From UBA1723 sp018066165 (GTDB lineage: Bacteria > Bacteroidota > Bacteroidia > Bacteroidales > Paludibacteraceae), in assembly GCA_018066165.1 (NCBI GenBank), contig JAGHRX010000026.1, forward strand, positions 1 through 14,493: DNA of 14,493 nucleotides, written 5' to 3'. Below the pieces are notes generated by a model. It did no database searches. It was given only the letters and a program-made list of their open reading frames with translations, and had not been told where the DNA came from. This document shows positions 6,038 to 13,511 of this stretch, piece after piece; the stretch's first letter is position 1, and each line of letters begins with the position of its first letter. The translations under genes and the position numbers were made by a program.

Positions 6038-6499
6038 ATGGAAGAACCACAATTTGTACATAATAAGGAGGAGTATCCTCCGATGCATTCAGCCGAGCAT
6101 ATTTTGAACCGCACTATGGTGAATCTCTATGGATGCCCTCGTTCGGTGGAGAATCATATCGAGCGAAAGAAGAGCAAGTGTCATTATATGATCGACCATG
6201 ATCTTTCTCAGGCTGAGGTGGATGAGATCACTCGTCGTGTCAATGATGTTATCAATTCCCATGTCGACGTGAGGTTTGAGATGGTCACAGAGGATCAGAT
6301 TCCAACCGACGTGAGCCGTGCTTCGTTGCCTGCTGGGGCTGACACATTCCGTCTTGTCTATATTGGCGACTACGATGTGTGTCTATGCGTCGGGGCTCAT
6401 GTGAAGAATACATCTGAGATTGGAGAGTTCCGTATTACGAGCCATAGCTATTCGGACGGAAAATTAAGGATTGTGTTTAAGCTTGACGAAGCGAAATAA
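6038..6499 (+). CDS. Stand-alone AlaX-like tRNA-editing domain (SAD) protein
   Basis: The 153-residue protein resembles the second additional domain of threonyl/alanyl-tRNA synthetases and the free-standing AlaX proteins, which hydrolyse mischarged aminoacyl-tRNA (for example Ser-tRNA-Ala). The four expected zinc ligands are present: H17-x3-H21 in MHSAEHIL, and C117-x3-H121 in CVGAHV, the counterpart of the usual CGGTH. The segment IPTDVSRASLP and the GEFRITSHSYSDGKLRIVF strand pattern also fit the fold. No class II synthetase core or anticodon-binding domain is attached. ATG 6038 is used; an in-frame extension upstream to 5897 merely translates the promoter cassette. The gene has its own promoter (copy 2 of the 56-bp cassette) and is followed by a small hairpin and then the aminotransferase promoter, so it is probably monocistronic. 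tRNA substrate is not deducible. Confidence 0.85.
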   Translation: MEEPQFVHNKEEYPPMHSAEHILNRTMVNLYGCPRSVENHIERKKSKCHYMIDHDLSQAEVDEITRRVNDVINSHVDVRFEMVTEDQIPTDVSRASLPAGADTFRLVYIGDYDVCLCVGAHVKNTSEIGEFRITSHSYSDGKLRIVFKLDEAK

Positions 6500-6518
6500 A
6501 CAATGGCCTTTGCAATCC

Positions 6519-6540
6519 TCATTTTGAATAGGCAAAATGA
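6519..6540 (+). terminator. Hairpin after AlaX-like gene, weak terminator candidate
   Basis: TCATTTTG (6519-6526), a 6-nt loop AATAGG, and CAAAATGA (6533-6540) form a perfect 8-bp stem 20 bp after the stop codon. The stem is AT-rich and the following ATTATATTTAA is only a poor T-tract, so termination is plausible but weak. Confidence 0.35.
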
Positions 6541-6585
6541 ATTATATTTAAGCGGTTTTTATAACGAGAATTGCTAAAAAAAGAT

Positions 6586-6593
6586 TATTTTTG
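6586..6593 (+). promoter_or_regulatory. -7 promoter element for the aminotransferase gene
   Basis: TATTTTTG fits the Bacteroidetes TAnnTTTG -7 consensus and is followed by GC, as is common. It implies a 5' leader of roughly 100 nt before ATG 6698. No strong -33 TTTG could be assigned. Confidence 0.5.
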
Positions 6594-6621
6594 CACGAAA
6601 TTGTGTAATTATACGTGTGAA

Positions 6622-6696
6622 ATGCGTAAATTCGCAAGGTTAATGAGACTATATTTCAGTTTTTGTGCTGAATTTGAACAAATATTTTTAAACTAA
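6622..6696 (+). other. Possible 24-codon upstream ORF in the aminotransferase leader
   Basis: An ATG at 6622 opens a 24-residue frame (starting MRKFARLMRLYF, ending EQIFLN) whose TAA at 6694-6696 lies one base before the aminotransferase ATG. Its position right after the predicted transcript start and the close stop/start spacing would suit a translationally coupled leader peptide, but a frame this short can arise by chance and no attenuator hairpin or codon run was seen. Confidence 0.25.
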
Positions 6697-6697
6697 A

Positions 6698-7897
6698 ATG
6701 CCGCAGACATCAAAAAGAGGCCAGCAGATGCCTCAGTCGCCTATCAGAAAACTCGTGCCATTGGCTGATAAAGCTAAGGAACGTGGTGTTAAAGTGTACC
6801 ATTTGAATATTGGTCAACCAGATTTGCGTACACCACAAGTCGCGCTTGACGCACTTAAACATATCGACAGAAAGGTTTTGGAGTATTCTCCATCTGACGG
6901 CTACAAGAGTCTACGCCTTAAACTTAAGGAGTATTACCATCGTTTCAAGATTGATGTCACTGAGAAGGATATCATCGTAACATGTGGTGGTTCTGAGGCT
7001 GTAAACTTCGCATTCATGGCTTGTTTGGATCCAGGCGACGAGATTATCGTGCCAGAGCCAGCATACGCCAACTATACTGCGTTTGCCATCGCATGTGGCG
7101 CAGTGGTGAAGCCAGTTGAGTCTACAATCGAAGAGGGATTCGCATTGCCTCCAATTGAGAAATTTGAGGAGCTTATCACTCCACGCACAAAGGGTATTTT
7201 GATCTGCAACCCTAACAACCCAACAGGTTATCTTTACACAAGAAATGAGCTTAACCAGATTCGCGACTTGGTGAAGAAGTACGATTTGTACTTGTTCTCC
7301 GACGAGGTTTACCGCGAGTTCTGCTATACAGGTGCTCCATATATTTCAGCATTCCATCTTGACGGAATCGAGAACAACGTTGTTCTTTTCGACTCTGTTT
7401 CAAAGAGATACAGTGAGTGTGGTATCCGTATCGGTGCTTTGGTTACAAAGAACGAGGATGTTAAGAAGAACGTGATGAAATTCTGTCAGGCACGTCTTTC
7501 TCCACCTCTGATCGGTCAGATCGTTGCAGAGGCTTCTTTCGACACATCTGAGGAGTATATGCTTGAGATGTATAATGAATATGTGGAGCGACGCAAGTTC
7601 TTGATCGACGGTTTGAACCGTATTCCTGGTGTCTACTCCCCTATTCCAATGGGTGCATTCTACACAGTGGCACGTCTTCCAATCGACGACGCGGATAAGT
7701 TCTGTGCTTGGTTGCTTGAGGAGTTTGAGTACGAGGGTCAGACAGTCATGATGGCCCCAGCCAGCGGTTTCTACACATCTCCAAAACTAGGTAGAGATGA
7801 GGTTCGTGTGGCTTACGTGCTTCAGAAAGAAGACTTGACTAAAGCATTGTTCGTATTGAAGAAGGCGTTGGAGGTTTATCCAGGACGCACTATTTGA
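6698..7897 (+). CDS. PLP-dependent class I/II aminotransferase
   Basis: This 399-residue protein is a fold-type I aminotransferase that exchanges an amino group between an amino acid and a 2-oxo acid through pyridoxal phosphate. Active-site residues line up with the aspartate aminotransferase family: N174 in NPNNPTG, D202 and Y205 in SDEVY, the PLP-binding lysine K236 in DSVSKRYSECGIRIG, phosphate-contacting R244, and the carboxylate-binding arginine R370 in DEVRVAYVL. The N-terminal HLNIGQPDLRTP and YSPSDGYKSLR are also typical. Close relatives are conserved across Bacteroides and Prevotella and are usually annotated only as aminotransferases, so the amino-acid specificity is left open. The ATG at 6698 precedes conserved residues by only a few codons. 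Codon use is regular and rich in common codons, which suggests good expression. The permease gene starts 26 bp after the stop, so the two may share a transcript. Confidence 0.95.
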   Translation: MPQTSKRGQQMPQSPIRKLVPLADKAKERGVKVYHLNIGQPDLRTPQVALDALKHIDRKVLEYSPSDGYKSLRLKLKEYYHRFKIDVTEKDIIVTCGGSEAVNFAFMACLDPGDEIIVPEPAYANYTAFAIACGAVVKPVESTIEEGFALPPIEKFEELITPRTKGILICNPNNPTGYLYTRNELNQIRDLVKKYDLYLFSDEVYREFCYTGAPYISAFHLDGIENNVVLFDSVSKRYSECGIRIGALVTKNEDVKKNVMKFCQARLSPPLIGQIVAEASFDTSEEYMLEMYNEYVERRKFLIDGLNRIPGVYSPIPMGAFYTVARLPIDDADKFCAWLLEEFEYEGQTVMMAPASGFYTSPKLGRDEVRVAYVLQKEDLTKALFVLKKALEVYPGRTI

Positions 7898-7923
7898 TAC
7901 TGACTTAGATAGACGTTGCCAGT

Positions 7924-9171
7924 ATGAATTTTGAACTGTTTATTGCCAAGCGTCTTCACTATGAGCAGAAAGGCAAGAAACGAGTGTCAAAAACCGCTGT
8001 CAAGATTGCGGTGCTGGGTACGGCTATAGGCACAGCCGTGATGATCATAGCAATGTGTGTCATCACAGGTTTCAAAAATGAGATCAGAGAAAAACTAATC
8101 GGTTTTTCTTCACATTACCAGATTTGTGGATTATCGGAGCGAGGCAGCATTGATTGCAGACCAATCAGTGTTGACTCGCTTCTGCTTTCTAAGATTAACA
8201 GAATCGACGGAGTGCAGCATGCCCAACGAGTGTGCAACTACGGTGCGATCCTCAAGACCGACGACGAGGTGCAAGGCATCGTCTTCAAAGGTGTGGATAG
8301 CGACTACAACTGGAAATTCTTTGAAAACAGTATCGTCGACGGAAGGATTGCCGAAATCAGTAAAGACAGTATCAGCAAGGAGACGGTGATATCATCGCGT
8401 CTTGCCAAGAAAATGAATCTTTCTGTGGGCGACAAGATGCGCGTTTATTTCGTGCTTGGCGGCCAGATTCGTGTCCGCCCATTCACAATCACAGGATTAT
8501 ACAATACAGGATTCACCGATTTCGACGACAAAGTGATAGTGGCAGATTTGCGTCATCTGCAGCGTCTAAACTCATGGAGTGAGGATAAAGTAACCCACGT
8601 CGAAATACAAATTGCTGATTTCAATACACTTGACGAGCATTACGAGAAAATCTTCCGCACAATCGGAAACCGTTTCGACGAGGATGGCAACCCATACATT
8701 TTGAAGAGCGTCAAAGAATTGTCGCCACAAATCTTCGCTTGGCTTGAGATGCTCGACATCAACGTGGCAATCATCCTGATACTGATGATCTGCGTGGCAG
8801 GCTTTACAATCGCGTCGAGCCTATTGATTTTGATTCTTGAGCGAACAAACATGATCGGTGGGCTTCTCGCATTGGGAGAGAACAGCTGGAGTATCAGAAA
8901 AATCTTCCTTTACCAATCGCTGTTCCTTGTAGGCAAAGGTATGCTGATTGGAAACATCGTCAGCATCGCGCTATGTTGGCTACAGATGCAATACCACATC
9001 ATTCCACTTGACCCCGAGACATACTACGTCGACCATATTCCAGTGGAATTTGTAGCGTCGACAATAATCTTATTGAATATCGGAATCGCAGCAATAAGCA
9101 CATTGATTCTGATCGCCCCAACCTATATCATCAAAAATATTTCGCCAGCAGAAGCGATTAGATTTGAATAA
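7924..9171 (+). CDS. FtsX-like ABC permease, LolC/LolE type
   Basis: The 415-residue inner-membrane protein has the layout of LolC/LolE and MacB-like permeases: a short cytoplasmic start (FELFIAKRLHYEQKGKKRVSK), TM1 at about 27-48, a periplasmic domain of roughly 230 residues, then TM2 (about 280-305), TM3 (328-352) and TM4 (376-402), and the C-terminal signature ISPAEAIRFE. In proteobacteria the Lol complex extracts lipoproteins from the inner membrane for transfer to LolA; here that role is inferred from topology and family. No ATPase partner (LolD-like) is adjacent, and only one permease is present, so it may act as a homodimer with an ATPase encoded elsewhere. It follows the aminotransferase by 26 bp on the same strand and has no promoter of its own that I can see. 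A new promoter for the glycosidase begins right after its stop. Confidence 0.9.
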   Translation: MNFELFIAKRLHYEQKGKKRVSKTAVKIAVLGTAIGTAVMIIAMCVITGFKNEIREKLIGFSSHYQICGLSERGSIDCRPISVDSLLLSKINRIDGVQHAQRVCNYGAILKTDDEVQGIVFKGVDSDYNWKFFENSIVDGRIAEISKDSISKETVISSRLAKKMNLSVGDKMRVYFVLGGQIRVRPFTITGLYNTGFTDFDDKVIVADLRHLQRLNSWSEDKVTHVEIQIADFNTLDEHYEKIFRTIGNRFDEDGNPYILKSVKELSPQIFAWLEMLDINVAIILILMICVAGFTIASSLLILILERTNMIGGLLALGENSWSIRKIFLYQSLFLVGKGMLIGNIVSIALCWLQMQYHIIPLDPETYYVDHIPVEFVASTIILLNIGIAAISTLILIAPTYIIKNISPAEAIRFE

Positions 9172-9174
9172 ATT

Positions 9175-9188
9175 GCTACATTTGTAGC
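9175..9188 (+). promoter_or_regulatory. -7 element within a 6+6 dyad, upstream of GH44 gene
   Basis: TACATTTG (9177-9184) fits the TAnnTTTG -7 consensus about 40 bp before ATG 9223. It is embedded in GCTACA-TT-TGTAGC (9175-9188), a perfect 14-bp dyad that could be an operator overlapping the promoter. No -33 element was assigned; the dyad may be chance. Confidence 0.45.
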
Positions 9189-9222
9189 CAAACAAAAGAG
9201 TTATACTCAATCATATATTACC

Positions 9223-11106
9223 ATGAAACAACGCTTACTATTTTTGACAATGGTGGCAGCATCGTCAACACTTGTCAACGCAGCAGACGTGAAGATTTCC
9301 GTCGACACTAAGAGTGGAGCTAAGAAGTACAGTCCGTACCTATTCGGACGCAACACTTCCGACATTCCGTTTCAGCCAGGCAAAACACTTGATCCTGCTT
9401 TTGAGACTCAGTTGAAAGAGAGCGGTATCAAATTCGTCCGCCTCAACAACGGAAACAACGCGACAAAATTCAACTACCAGAAGAAGCTCACTTGTCATCC
9501 CGACTGGTACAGCAACATCTACGACTGCGACTGGGATATGTCGTCGAAGGTGATGAACGAGAGTTTTCCTGGAATCCAAGCAATGTATTCCTTCCAGCTT
9601 TGCGGCTACGTCGCAGCATCCAAAGCATACAACTTCAACGACTGGGAGTTCAACCAGAGCCAATGGGGAGAATGGTGTTCATGGCCATTGTGTGGTGGCG
9701 GAGAAGTGATTGATCTTGCAGCAAAGGAATACAAAGCAGGAGACACATCTCTTTATCTTGAAGAGTGGACAACAGACCAGACCACAGATATCCTTACATA
9801 CTGGAAAGACGAGTTGAAGCGCGACATGAGCCAGTTTATCTACTGGAACATGGATAACGAGCCAGAGATGTGGAGTTGGACACACAAAGATGTTCAGCCA
9901 GATTTTGATCCTGAGTTTTATGTGCAGCAGTACGTAAAAGCAGCGTTGGCAGCAAAGGAAAAATTCCCTGATATCAAACTTTGTGGTCCGGTGGCAGGAA
10001 GCGAGTGGACATGGTATGCCACAAGCGGAACATCTAAAGGACATCAATTCCCGATCTGGGAGGGCAAACAGATGCCATGGCTACAGTATTTCATCATGAG
10101 AATCGGTCAGGAGCAGAAGAAGCACGGCGTAAAACTACTAGATGTGCTTGATATCCACTACTATCCAAGTGGAGAAAAAGGAGAAGAAGTTAGTCTTCAG
10201 TCGCACCGCACATATTTCGACCGTGAATATGATAATCCAGAAGCCAACGGACTATACACATTGAATGGAGGATGGGACACAAACATCAAGAAAGAGTATA
10301 TCCTTGGACGTTGCGACGACTGGATTAAAGAGTATATCGGAGAAAACCACGGCGTGACATTCTCCGTGTCAGAGTATAATGTCAGCAGCAGTTATGAACC
10401 TATCACTCATGCTATCTCGTACATCAGCCACGTCGGAGAGTTGATGAAGAACAACGGAGAGTTTTTCACACCGTGGAGCTGGTATCCAGGCATGTGGGAG
10501 GCAATCCATTTGATGGGAAGATACAGCCAGGAGTACTACGTTCCAAGCAAATCTTCAGATGTGAACATGGTGGAGAGCTATGTCACTGTCAACAAGGACA
10601 ACACAGAAGCCACATTGCTAATTGTCAATCGTTCATTGAAAGATGCGGCAAACGTAGAGTTGACAGTTTCAGGAATGGAGTTAGCAAATGGTAATTGCAA
10701 GACACTTTCATTGTCAGACCTTCCAAACTCAGAGACATTCGTGAGCCATGAGGAGAATGCCCTTGTTGAAGGCGACGCTACAGTTTCAAACGGAGTCGTC
10801 AAGACAACGTTGCCAGCCAAAAGTATCAAGGCAGTGCTATTGCGTGGAGTGAACGCAGGAGTTGAGGCAATCGCATCCAAGAGTGACGCAATCGTCTACC
10901 CTACTCTATCCGACGGACAATTCTTTGCCAAGTCAGCCGACGGAATCCAGAGCATCGACATCATCGGAGCCAACGGAATTCACAACGAATCAATCGTAGG
11001 TTATGGCAATGATTTCGTGGATTTTGATATAGCAGCAAAAGGTTCTTATATTGTAAGAATCAACGGAAAAAATGGATCAACCGTAACAAAGGTGGTTGTG
11101 AAATAA
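9223..11106 (+). CDS. Secreted GH44 family glycoside hydrolase with T9SS tail
   Basis: The protein (627 residues) begins with a signal peptide (MKQRLLFLTMVAASSTLVNA, likely cleaved before ADV). The following domain resembles GH44 enzymes, which cleave beta-1,4-glucans, notably xyloglucan and carboxymethylcellulose, with retention. Supporting segments are YLFGRNTSDIPF, FVRLNNGNNATKFNYQ, YWNMDNEPEMW with proposed acid/base E213, DVLDIHYYPSG (307-317), and FSVSEYN with proposed nucleophile E384. A beta-rich C-terminal domain of the catalytic unit follows (about 445-545). The last 70 residues (VYPTLSDGQF ... GSYIVRINGKNGSTVTKVVVK region, 558-627) look like a T9SS type A sorting domain, so the enzyme is probably exported to the outer-membrane surface or medium. 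It stands alone: no susC/susD pair or other glycosidase is next to it. It has its own promoter and a strong terminator. Substrate is inferred from the family only. Confidence 0.85.
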   Translation: MKQRLLFLTMVAASSTLVNAADVKISVDTKSGAKKYSPYLFGRNTSDIPFQPGKTLDPAFETQLKESGIKFVRLNNGNNATKFNYQKKLTCHPDWYSNIYDCDWDMSSKVMNESFPGIQAMYSFQLCGYVAASKAYNFNDWEFNQSQWGEWCSWPLCGGGEVIDLAAKEYKAGDTSLYLEEWTTDQTTDILTYWKDELKRDMSQFIYWNMDNEPEMWSWTHKDVQPDFDPEFYVQQYVKAALAAKEKFPDIKLCGPVAGSEWTWYATSGTSKGHQFPIWEGKQMPWLQYFIMRIGQEQKKHGVKLLDVLDIHYYPSGEKGEEVSLQSHRTYFDREYDNPEANGLYTLNGGWDTNIKKEYILGRCDDWIKEYIGENHGVTFSVSEYNVSSSYEPITHAISYISHVGELMKNNGEFFTPWSWYPGMWEAIHLMGRYSQEYYVPSKSSDVNMVESYVTVNKDNTEATLLIVNRSLKDAANVELTVSGMELANGNCKTLSLSDLPNSETFVSHEENALVEGDATVSNGVVKTTLPAKSIKAVLLRGVNAGVEAIASKSDAIVYPTLSDGQFFAKSADGIQSIDIIGANGIHNESIVGYGNDFVDFDIAAKGSYIVRINGKNGSTVTKVVVK

Positions 11107-11126
11107 ATTTATGACGCAACCCAATT

Positions 11127-11148
11127 GGGCAACCACAAGGGATTGCCC
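11127..11148. repeat. Imperfect REP-like palindrome (GGGCAA...TTGCCC)
   Basis: GGGCAA (11127-11132) and TTGCCC (11143-11148) flank a 10-nt loop, in the context GGGCAACCACAAGGG...CCCTACGG that resembles a repeat family I have seen dispersed in several phyla. CCCAATTGGG at 11120-11129 overlaps it. It is a different sequence from the REP palindrome near the RAYT gene, although both end in CTACGG. Confidence 0.55.
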
Positions 11149-11164
11149 CTACGGTCGCAAAACA

Positions 11165-11196
11165 AAAAGGCAATGGACTCAAATCCATTGCCTTTT
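11165..11196. terminator. Bidirectional intrinsic terminator between GH44 gene and htpG
   Basis: AAAAGGCAATGGA (11165-11177), loop CTCAAA and TCCATTGCCTTTT (11184-11196) form a perfect 13-bp stem bordered by A-rich and T-rich arms. It lies between two convergent genes and can serve both. Confidence 0.85.
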
Positions 11197-11219
11197 GTTA
11201 TATCAGAATGCTCCATTCA

Positions 11220-11246
11220 GCATTCATCATTTCTAATTTAGCATTT
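11220..11246. repeat. 27-bp intergenic repeat, copy 2
   Basis: Matches 6005-6031 at 25 of 27 positions and abuts the htpG stop codon. A CATTCAGCATTCATCATT run just before it looks like further drift of the same motif. Confidence 0.6.
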
Positions 11247-11248
11247 TA

Positions 11249-13300
11249 TTAAAGCATCTTCATGCTACGAGAAATGAAGTTGTCGAGAGCAGAACCCTTA
11301 AGCAAACCTACGCTCAAAAGAGACAAGTCAACCAACTGCTTCATCTCATCGCTCTCTGCTGCAAACGAGTTGTAAGCGGCATCACGTGTAGCCTCTTTAG
11401 CAGTCAAACGAGCCTCACACTCCTTGATTGTAGCCTCAGCCTCTGGCTTAACCTTGCCCTCTGAATCCTTCTGGTTACGAAGATTAGAGATGTTGTCCTG
11501 AAGCTCACGGATCTCAGTAAGCACAGGAGTCAAAGTGCTTGAAGTGCTCTCCTTTAGATTACGAAGAATCTTGCTTACGATACCACTGTTCTCGTTGACT
11601 ACGAAATTGTATGAGTCTGGCATGTCACCGTAGAAATTCATACCGCCCTGATTACGCGACATCTCCTTCATACGACGCATAAACTCATTCTGAGTAATCT
11701 CCACTGCCTGAGAATCGACGTCGGCATTAACGAAGCTAACAATGAAATTAAACTTATCGTTCTTAGGAAGGATGCTCTGGAATGCAGTAGTAAGAGCAGT
11801 CTGGTCGTCCTGACTCATTGCCACCTTCTTCTCGTCGCCCTTATCAATTAGTTTGTCGATTGTATCCGCGTCGACACGGGCGAAACGAAGCTTACCACCT
11901 TCACTCTTATGCTCAAGCATAGACATGAAGTGAGAGTCAAGTTCACCATCCATCAACAACACATCATAGCCCTTATCCTTAGCCTTCTGGATGAATGAGT
12001 ACTGAGACTCCTTATCTGTAGCGTAAAGATAAACGACAGAATCATTCTTATCCTTCTGGTTAGCCTCAACAAGTTTAGCATACTCCTCAAGAGTGTAATA
12101 CTTGTCGTCGACATTCTTCAAAAGAACGAATTTTCTTGCCTTCTCCTCGAACTTCTCCTCAGTCAACATACCGTACTCGATGAAGATCTTTAGGCTATCC
12201 CACTTGCTCTCGAAATCAGCACGGTTAGCATTGAACAACTCCTGAAGACGGTCAGCCACCTTCTTAGTGATGTGAGAAGAGATCTTCTTAACATTCTGGT
12301 CGCTCTGCAAATAGCTTCGAGAAACGTTCAAAGGAATATCTGGAGAATCGATCACACCGTGAAGAAGAGTAAGGAACTCAGGCACGATACCCTCTACAGA
12401 GTCAGTCACGAACACCTGGTTGCAGTAAAGCTGAATCTTATTCTTCTGGATCTGGAAGTTATTCTTAATCTTAGGGAAGTAAAGAATACCAGTCAAATTG
12501 AATGGGTAATCGACATTCAAATGGATATTGAATAGAGGATCATCACCCATTGGATAAAGTTCACGGTAGAAATTAGTGTAATCCTCATCCTTCAAGTCAG
12601 CAGGTTTCTTTGTCCAAGCTGGAGTAGGATTATTGATAATCTTATCCTTATCAGTCTCTACAGACTTGCCATCCTTCCACTCAGTCTCCTTACCGAAAGC
12701 GATCTCAACAGGAAGGAATTTACAGTATTTGTTAAGCAACTCGCTAATCTTGCTCTCCTCAAGGAAGTCTTTATTCTCGTCGTCGATATGCATTACGATA
12801 TCAGTACCACGACCTTCCTTAGTAGTCTCCTCCAAAGTATACTCAGTGTCACCATTGCAGCTCCACTTCATTGCCTTTGAACCCTCCTTGTGAGAAAGAG
12901 TGATAATATCCACGCTCTTCGACACCATGAAAGACGAGTAGAAACCAAGTCCGAAGTGACCGATGATTGCGTTTGCGTTGTTCTTATATTTCTCTACGAA
13001 TTCCTCAGCACCTGAGAAAGCGATCTGATTGATATATTTCTCAATCTCCTCAGCAGTCATACCGATACCGGAATCGGAAACTGTAAGAGTGCCAGCCTCC
13101 TTGTCGATCTTGACACGAACCTTAAGATCACCAAGCTCACCCTTGAACTCACCAACTGAAGCCAAAGTCTTTAGTTTGCTTGTAGCATCAACTGCATTCG
13201 ACACAATCTCACGCAAGAAAATCTCGTGATCAGAGTAAAGGAACTTTTTGATGACGGGGAAGATGTTCGCCGTCGTTACGCCAATATTACCTGTAGCCAT
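11249..13300 (-). CDS. htpG: Molecular chaperone HtpG (bacterial Hsp90)
   Basis: HtpG is a dimeric cytosolic ATP-dependent chaperone. The N-terminal GHKL ATPase is complete: EIVSNAVDA with E31 and N35, DSGIGM (76-81), and GHFGLGFYS (114-122). The middle domain carries NFYRELYP, NIHLNVDYPFNLTGILYFP and VPEFLTLLHGVIDSPDIPLNVSRSYLQ, and the C-terminal dimerisation domain ends in LLSVGLLKGSALDNFISRSMKML. The 683-residue length and the NQIAFSGAEEFVEKYK lid sequence (instead of the commoner AKSGT) are as in Bacteroidetes homologues. Start: ATG 13300 (MATGNIGVTTANIFPVIKKF). An in-frame extension to 13357 adds 19 unrelated residues and would overlap the likely promoter. The gene stands alone, between a bidirectional terminator and a 210-bp divergent region shared with the potassium channel gene. 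Confidence 0.97.
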   Translation of the reverse strand: MATGNIGVTTANIFPVIKKFLYSDHEIFLREIVSNAVDATSKLKTLASVGEFKGELGDLKVRVKIDKEAGTLTVSDSGIGMTAEEIEKYINQIAFSGAEEFVEKYKNNANAIIGHFGLGFYSSFMVSKSVDIITLSHKEGSKAMKWSCNGDTEYTLEETTKEGRGTDIVMHIDDENKDFLEESKISELLNKYCKFLPVEIAFGKETEWKDGKSVETDKDKIINNPTPAWTKKPADLKDEDYTNFYRELYPMGDDPLFNIHLNVDYPFNLTGILYFPKIKNNFQIQKNKIQLYCNQVFVTDSVEGIVPEFLTLLHGVIDSPDIPLNVSRSYLQSDQNVKKISSHITKKVADRLQELFNANRADFESKWDSLKIFIEYGMLTEEKFEEKARKFVLLKNVDDKYYTLEEYAKLVEANQKDKNDSVVYLYATDKESQYSFIQKAKDKGYDVLLMDGELDSHFMSMLEHKSEGGKLRFARVDADTIDKLIDKGDEKKVAMSQDDQTALTTAFQSILPKNDKFNFIVSFVNADVDSQAVEITQNEFMRRMKEMSRNQGGMNFYGDMPDSYNFVVNENSGIVSKILRNLKESTSSTLTPVLTEIRELQDNISNLRNQKDSEGKVKPEAEATIKECEARLTAKEATRDAAYNSFAAESDEMKQLVDLSLLSVGLLKGSALDNFISRSMKML

Positions 13301-13340
13301 ATATCTTAATTTTTTATTTTCATTTTTACACATAGAAAAA

Positions 13341-13357
13341 ATCAAATTGCGTGCCAA
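13341..13357 (-). promoter_or_regulatory. Sigma-54-like -24/-12 site upstream of htpG
   Basis: Read on the minus strand, TTGGCACGCAATTTGAT matches the sigma-54 consensus TGGCAC-N5-TTGCW in every position of the -24 half, with correct spacing; the -12 half reads TTGA in place of TTGC. It is 40 bp upstream of the start codon. A near-consensus housekeeping -7 element (TATTTTCG, plus strand 13358-13365) lies next to it and is the alternative promoter. Confidence 0.35.
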
Positions 13358-13379
13358 CGAAAATATCGACTATCAATTC

Positions 13380-13399
13380 TGCCCTTTTGACATAGGGCA
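13380..13399. repeat. Small inverted repeat in the htpG/channel divergent region
   Basis: TGCCC (13380-13384) and GGGCA (13395-13399) flank a 10-nt loop. It lies about 80 bp upstream of the htpG start and may be an operator or nothing more than chance. Confidence 0.3.
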
Positions 13400-13429
13400 A
13401 TAAAAATATATGACAATTTTACTTAGCAT

Positions 13430-13456
13430 GAAACTTGAAACCTGAAACTTGAAACC
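13430..13456. repeat. Two tandem copies of a 14-bp unit
   Basis: GAAACTTGAAACC occurs at 13430-13442 and 13444-13456, giving a 14-bp period; GAAACTT/GAAACC is itself repeated within each unit. It is a simple intergenic repeat, without coding sense. Confidence 0.75.
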
Positions 13457-13484
13457 AATAATATGCCACAACCAAAATAAAGAT

Positions 13485-13492
13485 TATCTTTG
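13485..13492 (+). promoter_or_regulatory. -7 promoter element for the potassium channel gene
   Basis: TATCTTTG fits TAnnTTTG exactly and is followed by GC. The ATG at 13512 is 19 bp downstream, so the 5' leader would be very short. An ATG at 13501 opens only an eight-codon frame and is not chosen. Confidence 0.6.
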
Positions 13493-13511
13493 CAGATAAA
13501 ATGGCAAGAAA

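Noticed and set aside
13301..13357. N-terminal extension of HtpG
   Set aside because: The extra 19 residues are not Hsp90-like and overlap likely promoter sequence; MATGNIGVTTANIF is the conventional start.
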